This document shows positions 1 through 9,875 of a stretch of 64,000 nucleotides of DNA, one piece after another. Origin of the DNA: Linanthus parryae (Eukaryota > Streptophyta > Magnoliopsida > Ericales > Polemoniaceae); assembly GCA_023055425.1 (NCBI GenBank), contig JALGPY010000006.1:76196435-76260434 (forward strand), read 5' to 3'. The notes beneath the pieces were generated by a model. The model ran no database searches and was not told the origin of the DNA. It saw only the letters and a list, made by a program, of their open reading frames with translations. Each line of letters begins with the position of its first letter. Position 1 is the stretch's first letter. The position numbers and the translations under genes were made by a program.

Positions 1-560
1 GAGTTTTGGATTAAAGACTGAATCATAATATAACTGAAGTTTCACATTAAATCATTAGTTGAGCATAGGCGTATTAGAGCCCATCGGGTAACGAATGCCC
101 ACAGAGAGGTCATGATGCAATAATATCATCACAATTGAGGCACCTCTTGGGACATCACAAATCCCAATTCACCCAGAGCATTAGTAGGTAGCCCCCACAG
201 TTTAAAAACATGATATATATATGAGCTAACGTTATTATTATAAAACATAATATAATTATAAATGAATATATATAAACTTAAAGGTAGTAAAGTTTTATCC
301 TTTTTGAACAAAGAATTAATTAAACATAACCAATAAATATTATTTACAAGAAATTAACTTATTTAAGTAAATATAAAACCCCCATAAAAACTATTAAATA
401 AAATAAAATAGAACCCCCACAGATTGGTAACCGACCTCAGGTACCCCCACAGTTTCAAATCGTGCCAAACAACCCCCCATAAGTTTACACCCAAACCAAT
501 CTAGTTTCTTCTCCAATTAGACCCACTGGTCCAAGGGGCATTTGGAACAATGCCAGTCTC
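1..560. other. AT-rich intergenic DNA, no gene seen
   Basis: No ORF resembles a known protein. The stretch is AT-rich and carries a short motif of the form CCCCCACAGTTT several times (near 191, 412 and 441). I see no clear element ends and cannot assign it. Confidence 0.5.
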
Positions 561-1149
561 TGAATTGGTCTTTGAATTCTGCACTTGGCTGAATTGGTAT
601 TTGAAAAATACCCCCCTTTTTAAAAAGATGCTTACAAAAGTTGTTAGCAAACAAGTGGGGCAACGGGTGTGACATGGCTGATGACATGTAACCTAAAGTG
701 GGTCAGAAACCATTGAATTACCCTGCTACCCTTTTCAGTGAGAGTGATATTCAAACTCAAAAACAAACCCTAACAAATGTGTATCTCTCTCTCTAAGAAC
801 ATTAAATTTTTCCATCTACCCTAACCTACCAAAGTACAGTTGAATTAACTCCAACTGTAAACTTAATGAACGAGCTGCCTTAAAGCCTCAAAACTGGCTC
901 ATTTTTCACTCTCATTTGCTCTGGTTCTCCCACTTTGTGTATAGAACTCTCTCTCTCTTTCTCCATTGTTGTTGAGCTATGGCAAACCCTAAAATCTGGT
1001 TATACTTTTGATATGATTCTTATATTCTCGTCAGAATGCTCTAAAATGTGTGCTAGTATAGTGTTTTTATTAAATTTGATCTTCATTTGTGTTTCTGATT
1101 AAATTTAGGTTCATTATATTGATGTTGTGTTCTTCATTCTGGGTTTGAT

Positions 1150-1412
1150 GTGTGTTGTGGATTGTGTGGAGACTGGAAAGAGTAAATGCTCGTCCATGAA
1201 TTGTCTGAAAGGACTGGGACGATGCATCAGAGGAGTGATGTCCTCGTATGAAACATCAAACTGAGACGAGCATTTGCTCGTCTAAGTTTTGGTTACACGA
1301 CTTGGTTGTTCACTTCATAGACAAGGACGGGCATATGCATCGTCCCAGTCCTTTCAGACAATACAGGGACAGGCATTTTCTCGTTCCAGTCTCCACACAA
1401 TTCACAACACAC
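1150..1412. repeat. Imperfect inverted repeat (foldback), arms about 78 bp
   Basis: Positions 1150-1227 pair with 1335-1412. Both arms contain the equivalents of TGTGTGGAGACTGGA and CTGAAAGGACTGGGACGATG. The loop carries GAGACGAGCA-type motifs that recur at about 2070-2230 and 6890-7140. It is probably a subterminal palindrome of the surrounding transposon. Confidence 0.7.
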
Positions 1413-1429
1413 ATACTGAGACGAGCATA

Positions 1430-1450
1430 CCCTAAACCCTAAACCCTAAA
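1430..1450 (+). repeat. Three telomere-type CCCTAAA units
   Basis: Three perfect CCCTAAA units follow directly after a GAGACGAGCAT motif. Degenerate AAACCCTAAAATC copies continue to about 2470. The array is far too short and degenerate to be a chromosome end. Confidence 0.75.
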
Positions 1451-1694
1451 ATCATTACAAAATGTTTTTAAACCTTGTCAAAAATGTTTAGTGTAATTAC
1501 TAAACCATAAAATCATGTAAGGTAAACGTTTAACCCCAAAATCATGTAATCTTGAACTCTTGATCATACAATTGTGAAGTACTACCTTCAAACCAACTTA
1601 GGAACCATTACAATGATCACTAAAAATGTTATTCAAATCATGTAAAACCCCTAAACCAACTTCATAGACAAGGACAGGTTTAGAATAGATGATC

Positions 1695-2040
1695 TAAACC
1701 CTAAAATCGTAGTCAATAAACACCTAAACCAACTAAATACCATCAATATGATTACTACAAATGTATTTCAACCATGTCATACCCCTCTAATCAATAAACC
1801 ACGAATTCCTAAATCCCAAATCCATAAACCCCAAGTCTTGTAATCCCTTAAACCATAGATCATCTATACTAAACCCTAAAATTGTAGTCAATAAACACTT
1901 AAACCAACTAAATACCATCAATATGATTACTAAAAATGTAATTTAACCATGTAATACCCCTCTAATCAATAAACCATGAATCCCTACACCCTAAATTTAT
2001 AAAATCTAAGTCATGTATCCCCTAAACCCTATATCATGCA
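1695..2040. repeat. Two-copy tandem repeat, period about 175 bp
   Basis: Copy 1 starts at 1695 and copy 2 at 1870. Both start with TAAACCCTAAAAT, share CAACTAAATACCATCAATAT and ACCCCTCTAATCAATAAACC, and differ by scattered substitutions. The unit contains diverged CCCTAAA-like words. Confidence 0.75.
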
Positions 2041-2059
2041 ACCTAAATCCTCTTTGCAA

Positions 2060-2245
2060 GACCTCCAATACTGAGACGATGGACCTCTCGTCTCAGTTTT
2101 CAGATCCAGCCGAGGTAGTTACTCGTCTCAGTATTGGAGGTCTTCCACGTCTTAGTTTTTCACTTCATAAACTGGGACGTGCATGTTCACAATACTGAGA
2201 CGAGTAACTGCTCGTCTTAGTTTATAGTCATCCTCGTCCCATTTA
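2060..2245. repeat. Left cluster of ACTGAGACGAG-type repeats
   Basis: Short words such as CTGAGACGA and TCGTCTCAGT recur in both orientations. The same words form a cluster at 6865-7140, so they flank the two coding remnants on both sides. Such paired clusters are typical of transposase-binding subterminal regions. Confidence 0.6.
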
Positions 2246-2574
2246 TTTAAAGGTTCTTACTTGCCTTATCTTGCAAGTCTTCAGCTGTCACTGCCCCCAC
2301 ACAATGAAGAAATGTGATACCAGTAACCCTAATATTGTAAATAGTAAACCCTAAAATGTTACCTATACCCTTAAATCCGACATTTTTTTAGAATCTTTAA
2401 AATCCTATTATCATAAATAAAATGTTTTTTCATATAATTTAACCTGAATCTTTAAAACCCTAACATTGTAAAAAAGTAAAACCTAAAACTACTAAGTACT
2501 ACAATGGGTACCAAAAATTTTATTCAATAAATTTAAACCCCTCAATCCTAGATTATCTAACGTAATAATGTTAA

Positions 2575-2910
2575 ATGTCAGGAATGCCTCACAGAGATTA
2601 TTATTACTTCGTATTTGTGGGTCTTCAAACGGGCATATATACCTCTTGTCCAGCATGTCAGGAGCAAACGACATGATATAAGAACGCTTGCTATATTAGG
2701 TATGCAACATATGAAGAGGCTGAAAATGCTTGGTTTGAGAACCAGCAACGCCGCCGTGAAACCGACCGTATCAGACAACCAACTTCATACGGCGGTCCAT
2801 CCACTTCTCTAGACGTAGTTTCTCATGCGCCTCAAAAAGCTAACTTGTTCCTTGTTTTCGTGATTGGCTTTGTTGTTGGTTTCGGTAGTTTCTATATAAT
2901 CATGTCGTAG
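2575..2910 (+). pseudogene. Viroplasmin-like (RNase H1 N-terminal domain) ORF with C-terminal membrane segment
   Basis: Reading from ATG at 2575 to TAG at 2908-2910 gives 111 sense or nonsense codons, with one internal TGA at 2674-2676. Residues about 12-58 match the caulimovirus viroplasmin / RNase H1 N-terminal fold: the hallmarks FVFVGLQTGIYTS, a CQEQ stretch, then YATYEEAENAWF. This small domain binds RNA/DNA hybrids or double-stranded RNA in RNase H1 relatives. A charged linker and a hydrophobic stretch of roughly 18 residues follow (LFLVFVIGFVVGFGSFYIIM), likely a tail-anchoring membrane helix. The ORF is convergent with the DUF1985-Ulp1 pseudogene and ends about 150 bp from its 3' end. 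The domain call is fairly secure; the role in the element is unknown. Confidence 0.6.
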
Positions 2911-3061
2911 GTATGCGTTCGTGTGTTTGTAATTGTTGGTAGTCGTTGTTCGTTCGTTGTTTCCTATGTAATCAATTTGTAGTAATAAAACAAATTTGAA
3001 AAACAAAAAGCTCATTCAACACCAACAAAAGTTTTATCTCATTACAAGTTTTGTACACCAA

Positions 3062-6000
3062 GTCCACCTACTTACGCACCACCTTGTCTTTCCTCTTACC
3101 CTCTCCATCGTAAACCGGAAAGTGAAAAGGAACCATCCAAATTAAAATACAATAATTTTCCTTCATCTTTTCCAGAGCCTTTTTGTCTAGTTCAGTCCAA
3201 CCTCTAATGGGATTACATTCCACAAGGTGCTCGATCATTCTGACGACATAGAAGCCCGAATCTTTCTTCATATTTGTTGCATATATCCATTTATCTCCCG
3301 GATTGAAGTAGTACGTCATCTCTAACCCATCCTCTTAATTAACAACCTGTTTGGCGCTCTACATACACCGGACGCTTTTAGCATCTTAGGGAATTCCTTG
3401 CAAAGAGCACCAAGGTCCCATTGCTTTTTGCCCATGCCTTTCCCGCTTCAATGTAAACGAGCAACCAATGTCCTGCCCCTCCCTTATATGGCATTTTTGA
3501 GAACCATGGCATGAGCCACTTATGTGCTTTGGCCATATCTATCCCACTGTACGGCCTATTCCCTTCAAAATAAAGAGCCAACTCATTCTGCCGTGCTTCC
3601 TCACTCAAGTTCTTATTCACCCATGCATGATACTACTTACCGTCGGTAATGACTATGTCTGTCCTTGCTACTCATCGTTCCTTCGAGTACAACGGTCTAA
3701 GCACATAAGTCATCTCATCCATTTGACCCCATCCCAAAGTACATTTATCCGAAAGTAAATAATGGAAGAATTCTCGTCCAAGTACCTTGCAACCACAGTT
3801 TAACCCCTAGTAATCTTTGAAATGATCGTCTAGCCAAGCATAGAATGCTTTGCAAAAGTCTGGGCCCGGATTAGTCTTATTCTCATAGCAAAATCTGGAA
3901 CATACACACTAGAGAGCAAATTCTTAGGAATACAACCGTCTTGTGCCAGTGCAACCCCATACGGCGTAGTCTCCCAATCAATTCTTGCACGATTACGGCT
4001 CCAGTAACGTTCCTGAACATTCTCCCAAATAATTTGCATCTCATCCCAGCCGCATATGTTATGTAATTCATCCCATCTCTTTTAATCGTAAAGAGATTGG
4101 GGAGACCGACACTCTTCCAATATTTCACTTTCAACCGCGTCATACCACGCATCCCGATCCTGAGGTCCAAACTGATCAATCGCAATCACTTCAGGCTCTG
4201 GATCTGATTCTTCACGGAGTTCCGAGTAATTATATTTCATCCATTCCGCTAATTCTCCATCGGTGGCTGCACCCTCATCTTCCTCGAACCCACCTGCTTC
4301 TGCTGCCCTGGACGGTTCTGCTTCAATTTCTACGATTAGGGGGTTCTTGGACTTGCCTGGACCCCCCTGCTTCTGTTTCTGTTGTGGGGTTAGCCTCAAC
4401 TGGATTGCATCCATCGGTTCCTTCTGTTTCAGTGAATGGGGTTGAATCGATTTTCCTAGAACCCCCTTTCACTGTTTCTCTAACTGTGGTTGGCTCGATT
4501 GTCCTGGAACCCCCTTTCGCTGTTTCTCTAACTGTGTTTGGCTCGATTGTCCTTGAACCCCCTTTCGCTGTTTCTCTAACTGTGGTTGGCTCGATTGGAC
4601 CAGACCCCCCCTTCTGGTTTGGAATCAATGACAGCTTCTCTTTCTGTATCCTAACAATATGATGAATAGATTTATTAGGTCACAATTACCTTACATTACA
4701 TAAGTCAAACACCGTAAATAAGAACATTATACGTACATCGCTAAGGAACCGAATTCCGGTCGTTGGGTCTACTCTCACTTCTTCCCAAGCGGTGTGCAGA
4801 TCTTTTACCATATCGTGCGTTGCTTTTCCCCACTCGCCGATCTTGTTCAGTCGTTCAAACCTCTTTCGTGTCGCGACGCTTGATCTTTTCACGTACACTA
4901 GTGCAACCGGTCTTACATTCCTTTTTAAGGCAACCAATTCTTCCTCCATCTTAACCATCGTACTGCTCATTTCTGTCATTTTCTCACTCAAATAGACCTG
5001 GTTTTCTTTGATAGGAACCAATGCCTCTTCAAAAGCTTTCCGCATTTCCCGCTTCAAGTCTTCTAAGTCAACTCCCATAACTCTCGAAGCTTCGTGTCGA
5101 CTGGCAGGTGGAGGTGTTGCAGACACCGAAGGTTGGGTTCTTGGTGGATATGGAGGTGGGGTTGAGGAAATCACAGCTTCACCCTTTCTCCATCTCAGGA
5201 CAAGACTAGCATCCTCCTCTTCCTCTTTTTCTTCCTCATCAACAAGAGCAAGTTCTTTGCGCTTCTCCGTCTTCTTCTTATTCTTCTTGGATTGTGGGCC
5301 AGGCTCGTCGTCGTTAACTGTTTTTTTCCTGCTTCTTCTTCTGTCGCCCGACCCCGTCATCCTTTGCAACATCCTTCTTCCTCCTCCTCTTCTGCGGCGT
5401 ATTCGTAGCCACTGCCTCATCCGTATGAACTCCCTAAAAGTTGTAGCTGGGTGTGAATTTCCGATTAGAACTCATGTCAACCTCAAGCACTGTCCTCTTC
5501 TCAAACAGAGCAGCCCACCTGGGGTGAAGTGGTTGGTCGGGGTGAGTCCTCCTTTATTCAATGAAGCTGCTACTCCAGTAGTGTTGTTTCTTCTCTTCCT
5601 CCGTTGGGACGAGGGTAGGATTAACAGACTTTATCTCACTCCAGCATTCCGCTGCTTCTTCCAATCCCAATGCGCATCCTCTCCACGTCCAATTAGCCAA
5701 GTGCGACAACTTCCTTTTCTGATCTGCCCTCGGTTTTCCCAGCTGATCACCAAGGTGAGGTATGGCCTCGCAAATCCATGCCAGAAATATGTGCGGAAAT
5801 TTCAACATGTTGTACTTCCGGCGACCGAGATGATCCTTATTTTTTTTCCAAGCCTCCTCAGCCACTTGCTCAGCGAAATCAGGCCACAAGTACCTGCCCC
5901 ATCCGAATTTGTTTGCCCGTTCAAAATCCGAAAGCAGGCCAAACGGTGTCATGGATATTGTGTCCGCATTGGTTTTCACAAACATCATTCGTCCAATCAG

Positions 6001-6545
6001 GCATACCATTAGCAGTCTCGCATAATCAAATTTCTCCTCCTCAGTCGAATCTTTAATTTTGGGCTTCAGGCCATGCAAAACCTTTTCAATTTCCGATACA
6101 TTGATGTTGTTACCGAGCCTGTGATCAGGGAAATAATTTGCAGCCCAACTGTATGCATGCTCTTTATCACCATAACTAGTTGTTTCGTTCAAGCTCAGCC
6201 CCGAAACCAAACAAAACTCCTGCAATCCAAACTGAACCGGCATGTTGTTAATGTAGAACCAAAAATCAGGATCTTTTTTTTTCCGTGTTCATCTTTGCGT
6301 GCATGACAAGATTCACAACCATACTGGGAAAGGTAACGTTTCTTGCACAATGGATGTCCAACAAAAACTTTACCTGTGGGAGCCTTGCCTCAATCAATTC
6401 CTGAACTTCAGGGCAGACGTATTGCAAACTCTGCTTGTACCCTTTCAAGGCTACCCTCGTAGTGATGTTTCCTTTCTCGACTTTAATCTTGCACAATGGA
6501 AGCGGTACATCTCCCAACTTCTCGTCGAACTCCAAAACCTGAAGT
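3062..6545 (-). pseudogene. DUF1985 - coiled coil - Ulp1-like protease transposon protein, broken
   Basis: On the minus strand, about 6535-5554 reads as a DUF1985 domain. The start LPQVKFLLDIHCARNVTF and the later FGLQEFCLVSGLSLNE are its signatures, and a frameshift lies between about 6266 and 6243. Next come a lysine-rich linker, a proline-rich segment and a coiled coil with MTEMSSTMVKMEEELVAL (5420-4686), then an acidic repeat region (4628-4082). The C-terminal part resembles a C48 (Ulp1/SENP) peptidase: GHWLLVYIEAG near 3470 carries the expected catalytic His, and NMKKDSGFYVVRMIEHL near 3250 is the Cys box, but Ser replaces Cys in the usual DCG. Several frame changes and the lack of an in-frame ATG (TAG lies upstream at about 6560) mark a pseudogene. 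Such proteins accompany plant transposons, where the protease presumably acts on SUMO-like conjugates. Confidence 0.75.
4440..4620 (-). repeat. In-frame tandem repeat within the Ulp1-type pseudogene, about 60-bp unit
   Basis: Three near-identical units read on the minus strand as GGSRTIEPNTVRETAK-type peptides, with a fourth, more diverged unit (GGSRKIDSTPFTETE). On the plus strand they show as repeats of CCCCCTTTCGCTGTTTCTCT. This is repeat expansion inside the linker between the coiled coil and the protease domain. Confidence 0.75.
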
Positions 6546-6864
6546 ATTTGCTTCTACAATTCCAATTAAACTTCCATTAATAATGTCAGATTGATAATGA
6601 AATACTTCAAAGTATTTATAAATAGTCTGTTACTTAAAAGTTTATAAGTTTATGAATTATTATAAGTGTTAATGAATTTTTTTAGGGCATAGGTGTTACT
6701 GAATTTAGATTTAGTATAAGTGTGTCGCATTTTTTATTTTACGTGAAGTGTTGATGGGAGATCCTTAACTGTTCAAGTCTACACACCGATAAATAATTTT
6801 AAGTGTTAAAGTTGCAGTATTGTTCTAAGTCTGGAATCAATGGGTTTTTTTTCTTCTTCTAACT
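6546..6864. other. AT-rich spacer upstream of the DUF1985 pseudogene
   Basis: No coding similarity seen. Because the DUF1985 reading frame lacks its ATG, the missing first exon or promoter may once have been here. Confidence 0.4.
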
Positions 6865-7140
6865 GCTGAGATGAGCAGTATAAACTGGATATACTGAGAC
6901 GAGCAATCTAAATATAAGCTGGTCTCTACCGAGACGAGAATAGTGCTCGTCTCAGTATTAGCTGGTCTAAACCGAGACGAGAGTCATGCTCTTCTCAGTA
7001 TAAGCCAGCTTATACTGAGAGGAGCGTGAAGTTCTCGTCTCAAGATGAGTAAACTGCTCCTCTGACAGGGTCTTACTTTCTCCTCGTTCCAGTTTTATAT
7101 ATTCTCGTCTCAGTATTCATCTCGTGATAGTGAGACGTGA
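6865..7140. repeat. Right cluster of ACTGAGACGAG-type repeats
   Basis: At least eight copies of GAGACGAG/CTCGTCTC in both orientations, interspersed with TAAGCTGGT. It mirrors the cluster at 2060-2245 and the palindrome at 1150-1412. Confidence 0.65.
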
Positions 7141-7255
7141 ACTACTTGTATGAGTTCCACAATCTAGAACAGTTCATCTTCAGAGTTCTAGATCTGGATC
7201 TCGTCCGAGTTCTTGATTTGGTGGAATTGTGATCACATTTTACAAGTGACAACAG

Positions 7256-7545
7256 ATTCAAACACGGATTTGATTTTTCTTTGATTCAAACATCGATTTC
7301 AAACATATACATGCATCATCAAGTAAGTTACATAATTGCGAAAGAGGGTATTTGAAAAGGCCAACCTCTTCGTCGACAGTGGGTGTCTCAGTGGCGACGG
7401 GGTTGGGAAGGGGTAAGACGGCGGCCGGAGCGGAGGAAGAAGAAGAAGCAGTGGAAGCCATGGGTACAGCTGCAGAGAGAGACAGTGAGTGAGTTGCAGA
7501 GAAGAGAGAGAGAGTGAGTTGCAATTGGAGTGAAAGTGAATTCGA
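7256..7545 (-). pseudogene. Gene-leader-like fragment: CT-rich 5' UTR plus a first exon
   Basis: On the minus strand a CT-rich leader (CTCTCTCTCTCTTCTCTGCA, about 7517-7480) precedes ATG at 7461. The reading is MASTASSSSSAPAAVLPLPN followed by an acidic segment and VGLFKYPLSQL. A possible GT splice donor (GTAACTTACTTG) follows at about 7332. This is the look of a plant first exon with a low-complexity N terminus. It lies between the right repeat cluster and the putative end of the DUF1985-Ulp1 element, so it may be captured host DNA (Pack-MULE style). I do not recognise the protein, and no downstream exon is visible before the repeat cluster. Confidence 0.35.
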
Positions 7546-7739
7546 GGGGGTGGATGATGATGTGTACAGGTTTCTTTTATTAATTTGTCTGATTAAGTGT
7601 TAATTTTAGTTGATTAAATTGTTTAACCTCGCGTGGGTTACACACGCTAAACATAAGTGAAGAAACGGGTATTTATCAAAGACCAATTCACCAGACGGGT
7701 AGCACGCCAATTCTTTCCTGGTCCAACTACTACACCCAC

Positions 7740-8300
7740 AAACTAATTGACTAACAGGGAACCATGGAGAAATTTGAAACCAAAATTGAATTTGGATTTA
7801 AAAAACAGAGCGTCCAAGCTTACCGAACGGGAATAATAGAAAGGAGACGGCGGCGGCGGCGGCGAAAAGAGGATGGAGCAGTGGGCAGAGACAGGAGTTT
7901 CGCTTCGGCTCGCCGGAACCAGATGGGTTTGCTTTGGCGACGTGAACAGAGAGAGCGAAGGGAGATATTGAGAGCTTTGGATGTTGGTGTTTTTGGTGTG
8001 AAGAATCTGAGTTTTGAGGTAGGTTTATATAGGCGGAGTGAGAAGAATTGGAGAGGGAAGTGGAGACCGACGAAGGAGATGTTCGGGTGTGAATCGGGGT
8101 TTGAATTTGGGCGAAATCCAATCCGTGATAGAGTCAAATTTTTCTTGGGTGAAGCTACAGAATGAATCCGGTTGATTTTTTAAGGTGACCATGGCATTGG
8201 TGTTGTTGTTGGAAATGGAGTGTGAGTGTGTTGGTGAGGATTTGGAGAAGATGATAAGAGGAGTGGTACGGTGTGGCTGGAGTACCACATGACGCGGTGG
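7740..8300 (-). other. GC-richer gene-leader-like stretch, unresolved
   Basis: Overlapping open frames exist on both strands, none with database-like features. On the minus strand an ATG at 8192 opens 55 codons, and a possible donor (CGTTCGGTAAGC) lies near 7830. Other open frames there begin with TTG rather than ATG. It could be the first exon of a host gene or a fragment of one. I cannot choose a frame. Confidence 0.25.
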
Positions 8301-8379
8301 CTGATTACGTAAAAATATCACGTTATAAACGTTATAGGACACGTGATATGTTATATAAACATTACACATAACTAACTAC

Positions 8380-8594
8380 TAAAACTAATTAATTTAGTTT
8401 AGTAACAGTAAAAATGTTTTTCCTAACACACACACACACACATATATATACATATATACATAACTATATATATATATATATATTTATAACCATATAAAAT
8501 TATACTATTAACAAATAACTTTTAAACTAATAACTAATGGTCCACAATAATCAATAAATTTCTAAAAATACCCCTAAAATACAGGGGTATTACA
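8380..8594 (-). mobile_element. Possible terminal fragment of a gypsy-type LTR
   Basis: On the minus strand the fragment starts TGTAATACCCCTG at 8594 and continues AT-rich. The same start (TGTAATACCCCG) opens the solo LTR that ends at 56154. No opposite end or target duplication was found, so this is a truncated remnant at best. It contains an (AC)n/(AT)n microsatellite at about 8427-8484. Confidence 0.4.
8427..8484. repeat. (AC)n followed by (AT)n microsatellite
   Basis: About eight AC units, then mixed TATATACATATATAC and about nine AT units. Confidence 0.9.
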
Positions 8595-8614
8595 GTTATA
8601 ATATTACATACTAG

Positions 8615-9196
8615 CATATTTTTAAAAACCGGACCGGGTCAACCGGTTCGACCCATCTGAACGGTGAATCGGTCGGTGACCTATTTTTTTCGTAGATCAG
8701 ACTGGACATGCATGAACTTGTCAAAATTGGTAAAAAACGTAAGGTTTTGTGGTCCAACCGGTGAACCCATTCAGTTTAAAACCGATCAATTTTTTGATAA
8801 ACTGAAAAAATTGTTGCTAAAGTGGGAATCAAACTTTAGACCATCCCTCTCATAGGCAGACAACTTAATCACTAGGCCAAGAACTCATTTGTGTGAATCA
8901 ACATTTTTAGGTATATTATGAACCTCAAAATATATTTGTTGTTATCATAATTTAGTTTTCTTGTATGGTTGTTTTTTTTAAACATAGCTATTACTATAAA
9001 AAAATTACGACGCTAAATAAGGTTCAAATTAAAACATTCAAGTTTTTTTGGCCACTTTTCGTTATGTTTACTATTTTTCATATCAAAATAATAAATATAT
9101 TTTATCAAATAAACTTGCGATTGAACTGATCCAACCAGACCAACCTGAACGGGTGCCTCACCCGGTTCGATAACCGGTATGGTTTTTAAAACTTTG
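8615..9196. mobile_element. hAT-type MITE, 582 bp, 8-bp target duplication
   Basis: The target duplication CATACTAG is perfect at 8607-8614 and 9197-9204. The ends are inverted: CATATTTTTAAAAACC on the left and CAAAGTTTTAAAAACC (reverse complement) on the right. An 8-bp duplication with CA...TG ends fits the hAT superfamily. GGTTCGA/CCGGTT-rich subterminal DNA lies inside both ends. There is no transposase; the short ORF at 8664 is not credible. Confidence 0.85.
8815..8890 (-). other. tRNA-like A-box/B-box sequence inside the hAT MITE
   Basis: On the minus strand TGGCCTAGTGATTAAG (A-box-like, about 8865-8880) is followed about 35 bp later by AGTTTGATTCCCAC (B-box-like, about 8822-8835). The spacing resembles a degraded tRNA or SINE head. 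It lacks a full cloverleaf and is probably a relic carried by the MITE. Confidence 0.4.
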
Positions 9197-9204
9197 CATA
9201 CTAG

Positions 9205-9512
9205 TATTCTTGGAGATATCTTTGTGAAATAGCAAGTATTCGAATTAAATCAGATTGGGTATATGAGGATCTGCACTTGAATCAAAAAATCCGTACCGAA
9301 ATTCGTTCAGGTTTTTCTTTCATAATTTATTTCCGATCATTTTTAAATGTGATTGGATTAGAATTTGTTCATCAGATCCATTCGGACCAGGCCGAATCTC
9401 CATCCCCACTTGAAACCATGCCAACTAGTTTGATGTTTTCTTAAACAAACTCGTAATTTTATTTAGATAATATTGGCAAAATAATTGACCTAGATCTCAT
9501 AGAAATTTTGGC
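9205..9512. other. Intergenic DNA, nothing recognised
   Basis: No ORF, repeat or element end identified between the two hAT-type MITEs. Confidence 0.5.
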
Positions 9513-9875
9513 TAAGGGTGTTCAAGGTCCGGTTCGGTCAGTTTTGGGTCACCAAGGGAACCTAAATCGATAACCGAAATACCCACGGTTTTAAAAATTA
9601 ATAAATGAAATCGCACCGTAAACTTCGGTTTGGTCTGGTTAATACACATTTTTTTGAAATTATAAAATGCAATGACGCCTTATTGTTTAACATTAGAACA
9701 ATTTTGTTTCAGAAACATCAAAAGTTTTTTAAAAAAATCTACAAGAAGTAGCTAAACTAAAAATTAATTTCCTTTGGTACATGGAAAGATAATTGTACAA
9801 TTATGTGAGCAGAGACGATCAAGAGAGAAAGTGTTTGTTTATGAGCGGTCAAGTATGTATGAACTATGATGTACC

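Larger units (their letters stand above)
562..7689 (-). mobile_element. Decayed DNA transposon carrying DUF1985-Ulp1 gene (MULE-like, tentative)
   Basis: The outer limits rest on an imperfect inverted match. GAATTGGTATTTGAAAAATA at 591-610 (with a related copy at 562) pairs with the reverse complement of about 7667-7689, GAATTGGTCTTTGATAAATA. Inside lie a DUF1985-Ulp1 pseudogene on the minus strand, a viroplasmin-like ORF on the plus strand and clusters of ACTGAGACGAG-type repeats on both sides. DUF1985 plus Ulp1 proteases are known cargo of plant Mutator-like elements, which suggests that superfamily. I found no matching 9-11 bp target duplication, so the superfamily and the exact ends are inference. 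Dense subterminal repeats would also fit a CACTA-type element, but no CACTA termini are visible. Confidence 0.4.

Noticed and set aside
562..580. GAATTGGTCTTTG as the exact left transposon terminus
   Set aside because: Two related copies lie close together (562 and 591), and neither gives a matching target duplication with the right side, so only an approximate limit is claimed.
1430..1450. Possible chromosome end
   Set aside because: Only three perfect telomeric units, with kilobases of other sequence on both sides.
5008..6012. 334-codon plus-strand ORF
   Set aside because: Antisense shadow of the DUF1985/coiled-coil pseudogene on the minus strand; low-complexity serine runs come from lysine- and glutamate-rich codons read in reverse.
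7764..8165. 133-codon plus-strand ORF rich in arginine
   Set aside because: Overlaps equally open minus-strand frames in a GC-rich stretch; no feature supports the plus strand.
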